From CAZPXZ01 sp965219495 (GTDB lineage Bacteria > Pseudomonadota > Alphaproteobacteria > Rhodobacterales > CAZPXZ01): DNA of 64,000 nt. Each line of letters starts with the position of its first letter. The stretch's first letter is position 1. The position numbers and the translations under genes were made by a program. The stretch covers positions 2,728,001 to 2,792,000 of the forward strand of contig OZ244777.1 in assembly GCA_965219495.1 (NCBI GenBank). The letters are read 5' to 3'. The notes beneath the pieces are model-generated. The model saw only the letters and a program-made list of their open reading frames with translations, did not search any database and had not been told where the DNA came from. This document shows, in pieces, positions 25,948-35,238 of this stretch.

Positions 25948-26463
25948 TCAATGGCGCCGGTCGCGATTGGCGCCGCCCCGGATCAGGCGGGCGGCGAACA
26001 GAGCTGCATCCGCGGCTGTTTCCAAGCCTAAACCTAGAAGTTGGCGCGCTATGCTCGGAGGGGGGGAATGGTCGAGAAGTGGAGGCGCAGCCGGACGCGC
26101 AACCTCTTCCGGTTTCGGGCTCGGAAACGGCTCTCCCAGGCCGCTCAAGCTTGTTGCCTCGATGCGGGCTCCCGGAACTTCCCGGATTTCCTGCCAAAGC
26201 CGGAACGCCAAGCGGTTGTTTCCGTCTCGCAGCGCCACCAACGCGAGCGCGGTCAATGCTTCAGGGGACCGGCGCAGAGCGCAGGCGCGCTTGGCGCAGT
26301 CGCGGGCTACCGGCCCGTCGCCGCGCTCAAGGGAGGCTAGCGCCTCTTGCCGCCAAGCAGAGGCCGCCCGTTCCACAGCCAATATTTGACGGAAGTCCGT
26401 CTTGCATCGGTGGCAAATCGCGGCGCCGCTGTATTCGGCGCTACAGGTCGGGCAATGATCCAC
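25948..26463 (-). CDS. Zinc-ribbon protein of the chaperone cassette
   Basis: A 171-residue protein starting at GTG 26463, 5 bp after the Hsp70 stop. The N-terminus is a four-Cys ribbon, CPTC-x9-CHRC. It is followed by Ala-rich helices (RDCAKRACALRRSPEALTAL, NNRLAFRLWQE) like a degenerate tetratricopeptide, then a Pro-rich linker and a last helix. I do not recognise a named family. Its position as last gene of the repeat-protein/J/GrpE/Hsp70 operon suggests an accessory or client-binding role. Confidence 0.7.
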   Translation of the reverse strand: MDHCPTCSAEYSGAAICHRCKTDFRQILAVERAASAWRQEALASLERGDGPVARDCAKRACALRRSPEALTALALVALRDGNNRLAFRLWQEIREVPGARIEATSLSGLGEPFPSPKPEEVARPAAPPLLDHSPPPSIARQLLGLGLETAADAALFAARLIRGGANRDRRH

Positions 26464-26468
26464 TCGCC

Positions 26469-28244
26469 TTATTCCAGATAGAACAGCAACTCTTCAAGGC
26501 ACTTTTCGGCAGCCTCCGCATCCGTGAAGCGGGCATCGGACAGGGCAGATTTCAGATCTTCAATCAATCGAAGCAACTCGCCCCGGTCCTGCTCCGGCGC
26601 AGTATCAACCAGCTTCCGCGCGCGGGCCAAGGTATCGCGCATCTGGCGCGACGGCTCCGAATCCAGTGATTCCACCAAGGCCGCCGACGCTTCTCCGCTG
26701 TCGTCAGGGACATCCTGGACTGTTTCCCATTGCCTTTGAACCCGCTCCCTGGAACTGGCAAGCGATTCATCCGAAGCGTGCCCGATAGCGTCTTCGACCG
26801 TGCCCGAGATTTCCTTTCCAGTCGCTCTTTCCATGGCGTGAACGTTCAGTATTCCATTGAGGTCCAGGCTGTAGGTAACGAGAATTCCATCATCGCTTCG
26901 ACCTTCCAATTCGTTCAACCCGTCAAATTTAAACATGCCGATCTTCACGTTTTTCTGCGCGTCAGGGTCCTCTCCCTGATATACGTCGAACTCCACGCAC
27001 TCCTGATCTTCAAACAAGGTGTAGAACAGGTCGGTCCGGGTTGTTGGAAGTTTTGAATTGCGGCGGATCAGCGGAACGAACTGATGATCGTAGGGATAAC
27101 CATAGAGTTCGCCCACAACGCTCGTGCCGAAAGTATAAGGAGTGATGTCGACCAGCATGGCCTCCATATCCAGGCCCATTTCCACTCCGGCCTGAACGCC
27201 CGCGCCTAGCGCCACGCACAGATCCGGGTCGATTTCGGCATGCGGCTCCTTTCCCAATCGCTCGGCCAGAAGCTTCGCGATCAAAGGAATGCGTGTTGAT
27301 CCCCCGACAAGCAGCACGCGGTCGATATCGACCGGCGCAAGGGAGGCATAGTCGAGCGCATTCGTTACAGCCCGCATGGTGCGGTCAAGCATTTCCGCGA
27401 TGCCGGCTTCGAATTTTTCGCGGCGCAATTCGCAAGTGAAGTGCGCCGCCTCGCCGTCGACCGACGCAATGTGATCCTCCTCGACCTGCACGCGGGGCTG
27501 ATCCGAAAGGTCGATCTTGCCTTGCTCGGCCGCCCGCCTAAGCCGTGCCTGCAGCGAAATATCCTCCCGGATTGCCGGTAGCCCAAGTTCCGTCTCAATC
27601 CGGCTGTTGAAGTGCTCCACCAGCGTGTTGTCAAAATCGTCGCCGCCGAGGTGACTGTCGCCGGTGGAGGACAATACTTCCACGACACCCGATTCAACGG
27701 CTACGATCGAGACATCGAATGTGCCGCCGCCCAAATCGTACACCAGAATCTTGCGCTGGCCTTGGCCGCCGCTTTCATATGTGAGGGCCGCCGCCGTCGG
27801 CTCGTTGATGATTCGCACGACGTCCAAGCCGGCGATCTCCCCGGCCTCCCGCGTCGCCTGACGCTGGGCATCCGTGAAGTACGCCGGCACGGTAATCACC
27901 GCCTTCCTCGTCTCGTGGCCCAGTGCGCGAACGGATCGCTCTCTCAACGATGTCAGTATGAACGCCGAGATTTCCTGCGGCGAATATTCCTGGTCGCCGA
28001 GATGCAGTTTCTTGTCCGTCCCCATCAATCGCTTGACGGACATTGCCGTGCGCTCCGGCGCGGCGGCGGCCTGGTTGCGCGCCTCGCGCCCGACAATTAC
28101 CTTCCCGGCCTCGTCCAAGCCGACACAGGAAGGAAGGATCGGGTCGCCGTGTTCGCGGACAATCTGCGGTTTTCCCCCAATCACGATCGCCACTTCCGAG
28201 TTCGTGGTTCCTAGATCAATGCCGATAATGCTTTCCGAGGCCAC
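26469..28244 (-). CDS. Hsp70-family chaperone (divergent DnaK paralogue)
   Basis: A 591-residue protein. The ATPase domain is intact: GIDLGTTNSEVAIVI, VPAYFTDAQRQATREAGEIA, IINEPTAAALTYE, LVYDLGGGTFDVSIV and VLLVGGSTRIPLI. The linker reads VDITPYTFGTSV where DnaK has a VLLLDVTPLSLGIET-type segment. The substrate domain and a short acidic lid follow, giving a chain about 50 residues shorter than DnaK. The start is GTG 28244 with AGGAG 9 nt upstream, inside the end of the GrpE-like gene. It is probably a specialised Hsp70 with its own cochaperones rather than the housekeeping DnaK. Confidence 0.9.
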   Translation of the reverse strand: MASESIIGIDLGTTNSEVAIVIGGKPQIVREHGDPILPSCVGLDEAGKVIVGREARNQAAAAPERTAMSVKRLMGTDKKLHLGDQEYSPQEISAFILTSLRERSVRALGHETRKAVITVPAYFTDAQRQATREAGEIAGLDVVRIINEPTAAALTYESGGQGQRKILVYDLGGGTFDVSIVAVESGVVEVLSSTGDSHLGGDDFDNTLVEHFNSRIETELGLPAIREDISLQARLRRAAEQGKIDLSDQPRVQVEEDHIASVDGEAAHFTCELRREKFEAGIAEMLDRTMRAVTNALDYASLAPVDIDRVLLVGGSTRIPLIAKLLAERLGKEPHAEIDPDLCVALGAGVQAGVEMGLDMEAMLVDITPYTFGTSVVGELYGYPYDHQFVPLIRRNSKLPTTRTDLFYTLFEDQECVEFDVYQGEDPDAQKNVKIGMFKFDGLNELEGRSDDGILVTYSLDLNGILNVHAMERATGKEISGTVEDAIGHASDESLASSRERVQRQWETVQDVPDDSGEASAALVESLDSEPSRQMRDTLARARKLVDTAPEQDRGELLRLIEDLKSALSDARFTDAEAAEKCLEELLFYLE

Positions 28245-28250
28245 AGTTCT

Positions 28251-28964
28251 TCACTCCTGATTTGAGACCCGGTTCACGGCGACATCGGCAAGACGCAGAG
28301 GCTCGCCATTTCGCAGAAATCCGTGTCGAAATTCCTCAATTACCCGCCCGTCTTCGATTCCTTCAACTTGGCGGGTCTCCATTGCGTGCATCGTGCGGGG
28401 ATCGAACGGTTGTCCTACGGCCTCGAGCATTTGCACGCCGAATCCGGACAAGATGCGGTCGAATCGTTTGATGGCCATTTCGTAGCCCTCCGATACGGCT
28501 GTGATTTGCGGGGACGGGCCCGGCCGCCAAAACCGTTGCCGCCCGCCGCGGGCTCCAGCCACCGCCTTCCAGCCGCGAGCCAACGCATCCCGAACATCAA
28601 GAAACGACTTCATGCATCGGTCTTCGGCGGCCCTGGCGGTCTGCTTCTCAAGCGCAGCAAATTCCAACTCACGGCGCTGCGCCTGGCTTACCGATAAGTC
28701 GTAGATCGTCGACACCTTGTCAATTTCCCGGATGGCCTTGGATTGTTCTCGATTCTGCATCTGGATTTCCCGGCGCAACGCCACGAATTCTGAAAGCAGG
28801 GAATGCAAGTCGAACTCGCGCAATTCCGAGTCGAGGACATTCGAATCTGGATCTTCAGATTCCGGGACTTCCGCAAGCGCTTCGATTTCCCCGGCCGCAT
28901 TCTCCAGCCACTCACGGAAATCGTCTAGAGCGCGTTGCTTCCAGTCTTCCCGAACCTCTGTCAT
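28251..28964 (-). CDS. GrpE-like nucleotide exchange factor
   Basis: A 237-residue protein. The first half is acidic and helical, with a coiled-coil stretch (FVALRREIQMQNREQSKAIR). The C-terminal part matches GrpE: a GYEMAIKRFDRILSGFGVQM helix, then QPFDPRTMHAMETRQVEG and the beta segment GRVIEEFRHGFLRNGEPLR. Compared with true GrpE the N-terminal half is unusual. It overlaps the J-like gene upstream (ATGA) and is followed at 6 bp by the Hsp70, so it is very likely that Hsp70's exchange factor. Confidence 0.85.
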   Translation of the reverse strand: MTEVREDWKQRALDDFREWLENAAGEIEALAEVPESEDPDSNVLDSELREFDLHSLLSEFVALRREIQMQNREQSKAIREIDKVSTIYDLSVSQAQRRELEFAALEKQTARAAEDRCMKSFLDVRDALARGWKAVAGARGGRQRFWRPGPSPQITAVSEGYEMAIKRFDRILSGFGVQMLEAVGQPFDPRTMHAMETRQVEGIEDGRVIEEFRHGFLRNGEPLRLADVAVNRVSNQE

Positions 28965-29281
28965 TCGGCTGCCCGCACCCGCGCATTCTCCTGTGCTGCA
29001 AGGAGCGTCTTCAAGCCGGGAGACTTGCGTGTTTCCGCGCGGGCCTGCACCAGCGCCTCCAAGGCTCGCTTGCAGTCGCGATGCGCGGCTACGCCAAAGA
29101 CCGCGGTTTCCATACGTGAACGCCGGTCCTTCAGCGCTTCGTAAGCGGCTGTGATCTGTTGAAATCGCTTTGGGTCGCGGCTGGGCGGCGTTTGGAGGAC
29201 GAGATGCAGATAGCGCTGACGGATCTCCTCTTCCGACGCGGATGGATCCAAATCAAGTGCAAGATAGTGGTCAAGCATCAT
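28961..29281 (-). CDS. J-domain-like protein without an HPD motif
   Basis: About 106 residues from ATG 29281 (MMLDHYLALDLDPSASEEE). Helices I, II and III of a J domain are readable: HYLALDLDPSASEEEIRQRY, LHLVLQ, then FQQITAAYEALKDRRSRM. The loop that should hold His-Pro-Asp reads TPPSRDP. HPD is essential for stimulating Hsp70 ATPase in canonical J proteins, so contact with its partner must differ. I recall a small family with HPP-type loops in such cassettes. A Lys/Arg-rich C-terminal helix follows. The upstream frame to 29368 has no support. Confidence 0.72.
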   Translation of the reverse strand: MMLDHYLALDLDPSASEEEIRQRYLHLVLQTPPSRDPKRFQQITAAYEALKDRRSRMETAVFGVAAHRDCKRALEALVQARAETRKSPGLKTLLAAQENARVRAAE

Positions 29282-29545
29282 CTCGTTCTCTTGCCGTCGG
29301 ACTGCGCGCGAGACGACAACATATTCTTGGGTCGAAGGATGTTCCATGCAGCGTCGATTCGAATGCAATTGAACGTTTCAAACGAAGTATTTCGGGGTGT
29401 GCAAGCGCCCGCAGCTTGCGCGAACGCTGCCTTGCGCGGACCGCGCGGTAACGGAGGGCGCCACGAAGGATTCCGCTCCTCGGAGCGTAGCGCGCTTCCA
29501 CTCGCGGCGGGTTCGCGCCGCCATCCGCGATGCATCGATCTCATT

Positions 29546-31939
29546 TCAGTCGAGGTCCAAGTTGTTCTCGAGTTCCAGGAGGTCTTCCAGTAAACTGCGA
29601 ACGGCGGGCGGATAGGGGCTAACCATGTCCAGAGGGTCGAAATTGAATCGCCGCAGCGCAGTGGCCAGCATTCCCCACTCGTGCTTTGCTAGCCGTTCCG
29701 CTGCCTTTTGAAGCCTCGCCTGGCCGGAGGATCCGGCCGCTTCGATGGCCTTCCTGAATCGAGAGGAATCCTGATCGTCGCCTTCCCTGTAGCGGATGAC
29801 CGCCAGGTAAAACAGGAGAAGCGGATCTTTCTTGCCTTTTTCGGTTTGCCGAAGGCGTTTGCCGATTTCGGCGCGTATGGCGCGAGAGTTCGGCAACTTC
29901 ATGAGAACATCGAACGCCGAAAACAAGCGGTCCGCATCCAAGCGCTTGAGGAGCCTGGGAAGCCATTTCTCGATTGTCGACGCAATCGGACTGCCACCAT
30001 ACAGCATGCTCGCATCTGCGGGCACGGGTCCGATCAGGTTCAGCGCCTCGTCGGGGCTGATCTTGTCAAAGAGCGAGGCATTTCTGGCCAGCATGTCCCG
30101 GATTTCTGCTTGCAATTCCGGCCGCAGGTTCTGAGCACGCCAGTTTTCCTCTACGTCCTTGAGGAGCAGGGCAAGCGTGAGAAGTCGTCCCGCAGGCGGG
30201 AGACGCTCCATACGCTGCGAAACCACGGTTTCCGCGCCCAAACCGCTGGAAACCAGTTCCAGCAGGAGTCGCTTTTCCAGTCCAATTTCCAGCAGCATCT
30301 TGCGGTCGAGGGCCTCGGCGCGCTGGATATCCCGGTCCGCAATTTCAAAGCGTCCGCGATTGCGGCTGTGGTCGGCTGCCTTGAGCAGCCCCGCCGCCTG
30401 AAGGTCCCGAAGGCGTTCGTCATGAGGCGAGAGCCGCTGCGCTTCCGACAACGTGCGTTCCGCTCTACGGTATGCGCCTCCGGCAAAGTCCCGCCGGGCC
30501 AGTTCCAACAGGGGATACGGGTCGTTGGGAAACTGGGTCGCCATAGTTCTCAGCGCAGCCCGCAACCGGGACTTGTCCCGGGAGTAGGCCGAGAGCAATT
30601 GGTGAAGGAAAACGTGGCCATCCCGGTTCTTGGGGTCGGCCTTGAGACTCGCGCCCATGAGTTCGAGGAAAGCCTCTGGAGGATCCCAGATGCGTTTCCC
30701 CAGGAGGAGATGCATCGCATATTGCATTTCGGACGGCAGGATGTCGATTTCCCTGCTCCGATGGCCCCATCGAGCAAGAAATTCGAACACACGCGCCCGT
30801 ATCAACGAACGGTCCTGCTCGTCGGGAAACGCCAGGTGCAGCCGGCCAAGATACGTGGCCGCTGGGGCGGGATCCCAATAGTCCCTTGAGGCGCATTGGT
30901 TCACCAGTTCTGCTTGGGCCAAGGCGCTGGCCACCCGACCCGCAGGCAAGAGTCCTTGCGCAAGTTCGCGAAGCGTATTCATGGAGAGTTTTTCTTCGAG
31001 GACTGCAAGGCCGGCGATCAGAAGAAGGTGCATTCGGGCCGCGAGCGGATTCTCAGGATAGAGTGCCTCGGAAAGTTTGACGAGCAAGACTCGGATCCTG
31101 CTGGAGCGCGCGTTTCCGGCGAGGGCCGCGAACAGCGCTTCGCCAAGGCCTTGCACGGATCCGGCGCGAATTCCAAGGGTGTCCTGGATCGCGATGGACG
31201 CTGCGGTTTCCTCAAAAACGCAAATCCTTCTCAGTTCAGCCACCGTGCCTGCGAGAACGAAGTCGGCAGGGATTTGAACGACCGCTCTGTGCAAGTATTC
31301 GTCTTCTCCGCGGACGAAACACGCCATCGCCTTGCAGAACACGCGCCATGCCGCGAACGGAGACCGGCGGGAAATCGGACGAAGGAATTCTGCGGCGCGC
31401 GCCCATTCTCCCCGGTCCATGAACGGAAGGCTCTGCATGACGGAATCGGAGTCCCTGCGGAGTGGATGGTCCGAAGGGAGCGCTTCGAGGGCGGTCCAGC
31501 AGCGCTGGACAACAAGCTTGTCGGCTAGCAACCGCTCCACCTCGAAATCAGGATTTCGCCCGCGAAGGCGGTCCGCATATGCCGCGAAGGCATCCGCATG
31601 GCAGAGGCCTCGGAGATAGAACGCAAAATCCTCATCCGCCACAGATTGCTTGTCGACCCAAGCCTGGTATTGCTCCGCGCGTTCGCGCATGGCGGCGGCG
31701 TCGGCTTCCATGCCGCCCGATTCGAGTTGCCGGGAACGCAGGTCGCATGCGAAAAAGAGCAGCGGCGCAAGGTCTCGCGCATGGAGGCCGGAATGCTGCG
31801 CCTGCCGAAGTCGGTCAAGCGCCCTGCGCCCATCTCCCTGTTTCAGACACTGGCGCGCTTCAGCGACCATGGTTTCCGGCGATTGGCGCTTTCTCTGGGA
31901 GCGCTTCCGCGCCCTGACCTTTCGCTTGCGAGATGCCAT
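29546..31939 (-). CDS. Large helical-repeat protein of the chaperone cassette
   Basis: A 797-residue protein from ATG 31939 (MASRKRKVRARKRSQRKRQ, a strongly basic tail). The rest is almost all alpha-helical, with tetratricopeptide-like pairs, for example AEARQCLKQGDGRRALDRLR, ARRDFAGGAYRRAERTLSEA and ADRDIQRAEALDRKMLLEIG. No enzyme motif or signal peptide is seen. It is the first gene of the cluster; a 264-bp gap separates it from the J-like gene. I infer a scaffold or client-capturing partner of the Hsp70. A longer frame to 32143 lacks support. Confidence 0.7.
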   Translation of the reverse strand: MASRKRKVRARKRSQRKRQSPETMVAEARQCLKQGDGRRALDRLRQAQHSGLHARDLAPLLFFACDLRSRQLESGGMEADAAAMRERAEQYQAWVDKQSVADEDFAFYLRGLCHADAFAAYADRLRGRNPDFEVERLLADKLVVQRCWTALEALPSDHPLRRDSDSVMQSLPFMDRGEWARAAEFLRPISRRSPFAAWRVFCKAMACFVRGEDEYLHRAVVQIPADFVLAGTVAELRRICVFEETAASIAIQDTLGIRAGSVQGLGEALFAALAGNARSSRIRVLLVKLSEALYPENPLAARMHLLLIAGLAVLEEKLSMNTLRELAQGLLPAGRVASALAQAELVNQCASRDYWDPAPAATYLGRLHLAFPDEQDRSLIRARVFEFLARWGHRSREIDILPSEMQYAMHLLLGKRIWDPPEAFLELMGASLKADPKNRDGHVFLHQLLSAYSRDKSRLRAALRTMATQFPNDPYPLLELARRDFAGGAYRRAERTLSEAQRLSPHDERLRDLQAAGLLKAADHSRNRGRFEIADRDIQRAEALDRKMLLEIGLEKRLLLELVSSGLGAETVVSQRMERLPPAGRLLTLALLLKDVEENWRAQNLRPELQAEIRDMLARNASLFDKISPDEALNLIGPVPADASMLYGGSPIASTIEKWLPRLLKRLDADRLFSAFDVLMKLPNSRAIRAEIGKRLRQTEKGKKDPLLLFYLAVIRYREGDDQDSSRFRKAIEAAGSSGQARLQKAAERLAKHEWGMLATALRRFNFDPLDMVSPYPPAVRSLLEDLLELENNLDLD

Positions 31940-32381
31940 AAGCCGATGTTCCGACAAAGGAAGGATGACAGAAACGGTGAACCCAGAAAGCTTGGGGGCC
32001 TGTAGGTGTGATAGCGAATTGAGCCAGATAGGCAAGCCTTCCGGGGTTGGCGGGAGCGGAGTTCCATGTCCATGTTCGCGGCGGAAATCATGCAACACTC
32101 GACGGAGCCCTTGTTTACAAGGAATTATGGGTGGAGGGTTCACGCAAATAGCGATCTGCCTGTCGCCATTGCAGCCGAATGGTTGTCTTGCCTGGTCAAC
32201 CGCTGATTCTCCGGAACCGGCTGCAAAGCGGAGATTGAAGTATCGCCATCTTCCCTTCAGGCCCGGGGTGTGCCATATGAATTCAAGTGGGCAGGATCAC
32301 TCGCGGAGCGCGCAATCACTTGATTGGGGCTTCTGCGCCCTGTAACTGAAAACGGCAAATTCTTGTGCGGGAAAAAGAACC
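31940..32381. promoter_or_regulatory. Divergent intergenic region (repeat protein / GST)
   Basis: About 440 bp between divergent genes, so it holds both promoters. A 14-bp perfect palindrome, CCTTGTTTACAAGG, lies at 32109-32122, 170 bp upstream of the repeat-protein start, and is a candidate operator. I could not find a heat-shock (CTTGAA/CCCCAT) promoter. Confidence 0.35.
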
Positions 32382-33080
32382 ATGCCTCAGCGACCGATAC
32401 GGCTCTACTACTGGCCAACCCCAAACGGCATCAAGATCGCCATCATGTTGGACGAGTGCGGACTGCCTTACCGTATACGATACGTGAATATCGGGGCAGG
32501 TGACCAGTTCAAGCCCGCATTCCTGAAAGCTTCGCCGAACAACCGAATCCCGGCGATCGTTGACCCTGATGGTCCTGGCGGAAAGGAAATCTCGCTCTTC
32601 GAGTCGGCGGCGATCCTCATGTATCTCGGGCGGAAGACGAAGAAATTCTATCCCTCCGACCTGCGGAAGCGGGCGGAAGTGGAACAATGGCTGATGTGGC
32701 AGATGGGTGGCGTCGGCCCGATGGCGGGACAGGCCCACCACTTCCTGGCCTATGCGCCCAAAAGCATCCCCTACGCAAAAAAGCGTTACCGGAACGAAGT
32801 CGGGCGCCTGTATGGCGTTCTCGACAAGCGGCTTCGAAACCGCAAATACGTCGCCGGCGAGTACTCAATCGCGGATATGGCAATCTGGCCATGGGCGCGC
32901 GGCTGGGAGCGACAGGAACAGAACATCGACGATTTTCCGAACATGGCGGCGTGGCTTGAGCGCATCGGGAATCGGCCGGCGGCTGTCAAGGGAGTTGCAC
33001 TGGGTGCCAACCGTCGAGAAGACTTCTCGAAAGAAGAAGAATCGCGGAAAACGCTCTTCGAACAATCTCACAAACGTTGA
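32382..33080 (+). CDS. Glutathione S-transferase (YfcG/Ure2-like)
   Basis: A 232-residue two-domain GST. The thioredoxin-like part (IRLYYWPTPNGIKIAIMLDE, SPNNRIPAIVDP, LFESAAILMYL) has the glutathione-binding Glu-Ser pair. The helical C-terminal domain includes VAGEYSIADMAIWPWARGWE. The sequence pattern (P-T-P-N-G-x-K near the active site, long C-terminus) is that of YfcG/YghU-type disulfide-bond oxidoreductases. The stop codon directly abuts the stop of the convergent TIGR02186 gene. Confidence 0.9.
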   Translation: MPQRPIRLYYWPTPNGIKIAIMLDECGLPYRIRYVNIGAGDQFKPAFLKASPNNRIPAIVDPDGPGGKEISLFESAAILMYLGRKTKKFYPSDLRKRAEVEQWLMWQMGGVGPMAGQAHHFLAYAPKSIPYAKKRYRNEVGRLYGVLDKRLRNRKYVAGEYSIADMAIWPWARGWERQEQNIDDFPNMAAWLERIGNRPAAVKGVALGANRREDFSKEEESRKTLFEQSHKR

Positions 33081-33893
33081 TCAGATATGGAGCCGGCGGA
33101 AGGTTTCCGAGGCAATCAGACCGGCGAAAATGGCGATAAGGATCGACAGGAGTCCGTAGATCAGGGGCTGGTCCTGAGCGAGCCGGTAAATCCAGCGGCC
33201 GATGCCCGCCCGTCGTACGGGAATGATCAGCGAATGCGTATCCGTGATATCGCCATCCCGTGCCAAGAGCACCCGGACGTGGTAGTCGCCCTCGATGATG
33301 TTGGAAGGCAGACGGATCCGCGATTCGAAAAGCGAATTGCCGATTACCCGAACGCTTCCCGGCAGGCTTGCGTACAGTCCCGCCTCCATATTCAACTGGA
33401 TCGCCGCTTCCCGGTAGATTTCGGGATCGATGTCATCGGTTGAAGTGCCGGGTTTCAGGATCGCCTGCTCGAAGCCGATGTCGTAAATCTCGATGTTCTG
33501 CTCCGTCACGATCTCTTCGAGAGGAGCCGTGGAACTGATTGCGTAAAAGCTCGGGGCCGCGGAAAGGAGCGAGTAGTGCCGGTTGATCCAGATGCCGGCA
33601 ACCCGTTCCTTCTTTCGGACGAGTGTAGCTTTCTCCGGTCCTTCCACGATCAGGATTACGTCCGGCGACGGTTCATCCTCGGCCAGGAACCGGCTCCGTT
33701 CTATGGCTCCATAAATCAGGATCTCCTCCCCGGAAAAATCCGCGGTTATCGCGACGTCCGCCTGGGACACACCTGTTACAATTTGCTCGCGGAGCGTGCC
33801 GTCATTCTCCTGTGAAGACGCGGGAGTTGACATCAGCCACCCCATCGCGAATGTGAGGAGGACTGCGCGCCCGCCGCTCACAACTGGCTCCAT
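33081..33893 (-). CDS. TIGR02186 family membrane protein
   Basis: A 270-residue protein with a signal peptide (VLLTFAMGWLMSTPASSQ), a periplasmic beta-rich domain (IVTGVSQADVAITADFSGEE, GIWINRHY, APSFYAISSTAPL) and one C-terminal transmembrane helix (PLIYGLLSILIAIFAGLIA). This matches the alphaproteobacterial TIGR02186 family of unknown function, which accompanies TauE/SafE exporters as here (16-bp overlap with the upstream gene). I infer that it is an accessory subunit of that transporter. Confidence 0.88.
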   Translation of the reverse strand: MEPVVSGGRAVLLTFAMGWLMSTPASSQENDGTLREQIVTGVSQADVAITADFSGEEILIYGAIERSRFLAEDEPSPDVILIVEGPEKATLVRKKERVAGIWINRHYSLLSAAPSFYAISSTAPLEEIVTEQNIEIYDIGFEQAILKPGTSTDDIDPEIYREAAIQLNMEAGLYASLPGSVRVIGNSLFESRIRLPSNIIEGDYHVRVLLARDGDITDTHSLIIPVRRAGIGRWIYRLAQDQPLIYGLLSILIAIFAGLIASETFRRLHI

Positions 33894-34804
33894 TCATAGC
33901 TGGGGTCGATGGAGAAAAGACTGGCCGGCGTGGACACTAGATCCCAACCGAGCTTCAGGCATACCATCAGCACGACGACGGCAAGCACAATGCGCAATTC
34001 TTCACCACGTAACCGCGATCCGACTCGCGCGCCGATTTGCGCGCCGATGACCCCGCCCATCAGCAGGAGAATGGCGAGCACCGCGTCGACAGTCCGGTTT
34101 TCCGTGGCATGCAGGACGGTAGCGATGCCGGTCACGAACATGATCTGGAAGAGCGATGTCCCCACGACGACATTTGTCGGCATGTGCAGGATATAGATCA
34201 TCGCCGGAACCATGATGAAGCCACCGCCGACCCCCATGATGGCCGCGAGCACGCCAACGATGGCGCCGATTACGAGCGGCGGAATCACGCTCAGATAGAG
34301 CTTGGAGGAACGGAAGCGGATCTTGAAAGGCAAGGCGTCGATCCAGGTTCGGCGCCTCCTGTGCGGCGGCTCAATCCCGTGCCGGTGCCGCCAAAAGGCA
34401 CGGACGCTTTCGGAAAACATCAGGAGGCCGATAGTACCGAGAAAGAGCACGTAACTGAGCTTGATCATCAGGTCGACCTGGCCAACGATCCGGAGAAGCT
34501 TGAAGGCGTGAACGCCCAGGAAGGCGCCAAGCGCGCCGCCCGCGAGCAGCACCAGGCCCATCCGGATGTCCACGGAGCGGCGCTTCCGATGCGCCAGGAA
34601 CCCGGAGAACGAAGCCGCGACGATCTGGTTTGCCTCTGTCGCAACGGCAACTGCGGGCGAGATGCCGATAAAGATGAGGAGCGGCGTCATCAGGAAGCCG
34701 CCGCCCACGCCGACCATTCCCGAAAGGATGCCAACGCCACCGCCGAGGGCAAGCAGGAGAAGCGCGTTAACGGAATGTTCCGCGATTGGGAGGTAGAGCT
34801 GCAT
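33878..34804 (-). CDS. TauE/SafE family sulfite/organosulfonate exporter
   Basis: A 308-residue polytopic membrane protein with two TauE repeats, each starting with a Gly-rich motif: GGGVGILSGMVGVGGGFLMT and GAIVGVLAAIMGVGGGFIMV. There are about eight hydrophobic segments. Family members export sulfite, sulfoacetate or related anions. It is followed by the TIGR02186 gene with which it overlaps. The sulfur genes cysK and metZ elsewhere in the window fit a sulfur-handling role, but substrate specificity is not readable. Confidence 0.9.
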   Translation of the reverse strand: MQLYLPIAEHSVNALLLLALGGGVGILSGMVGVGGGFLMTPLLIFIGISPAVAVATEANQIVAASFSGFLAHRKRRSVDIRMGLVLLAGGALGAFLGVHAFKLLRIVGQVDLMIKLSYVLFLGTIGLLMFSESVRAFWRHRHGIEPPHRRRRTWIDALPFKIRFRSSKLYLSVIPPLVIGAIVGVLAAIMGVGGGFIMVPAMIYILHMPTNVVVGTSLFQIMFVTGIATVLHATENRTVDAVLAILLLMGGVIGAQIGARVGSRLRGEELRIVLAVVVLMVCLKLGWDLVSTPASLFSIDPSYEWSQL

Positions 34805-35238
34805 CGCGTCGACCGATTACCCATTCGCGCGGTCCGCAGATCGCGCCGACAACGGCAATTGAGGTTGGTTCCAAAGACGAAGTGATGGAATTCTCGCACG
34901 ACTGCGGAAGTTCCTCACCGAAACTGTATTCTACTTGTAATATTCGGCCTGAAAAGCCTTTCCCCGCTGCCTGTTTCGACCTGCGCGCGCCGCACCGGCG
35001 GTTCGACTTGTCTCTCGCTGCTTTGCGGCATTGCGGCGACAACCCATGCCGCGATTCCCGCAAGTTCCAAATCTGCTGTCAATCGTCGTTTCCCGAACGG
35101 GCATGATGCGGCCGATTTGTGTTTCGTCAATGCAATCAGACCCATATGCAAGGATTCCAAGGGACTCTCGGTCGGCATGGCGAACTGGCCGCAATATCGT
35201 TACAATCCTTTCGGAACATTCGATTTAGTTGACGCATC
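34805..35238. other. Divergent intergenic region (TauE exporter / irr)
   Basis: About 430 bp without a recognisable gene. It must contain the promoters of both divergent genes. I found no clear iron-control element (ICE) or other operator by eye. Confidence 0.4.

Noticed and set aside
29546..32143. An 865-residue repeat protein start at 32143
   Set aside because: The first 68 codons are low-quality, with no ribosome site, and lie in the divergent promoter region; the basic start at 31939 is better.
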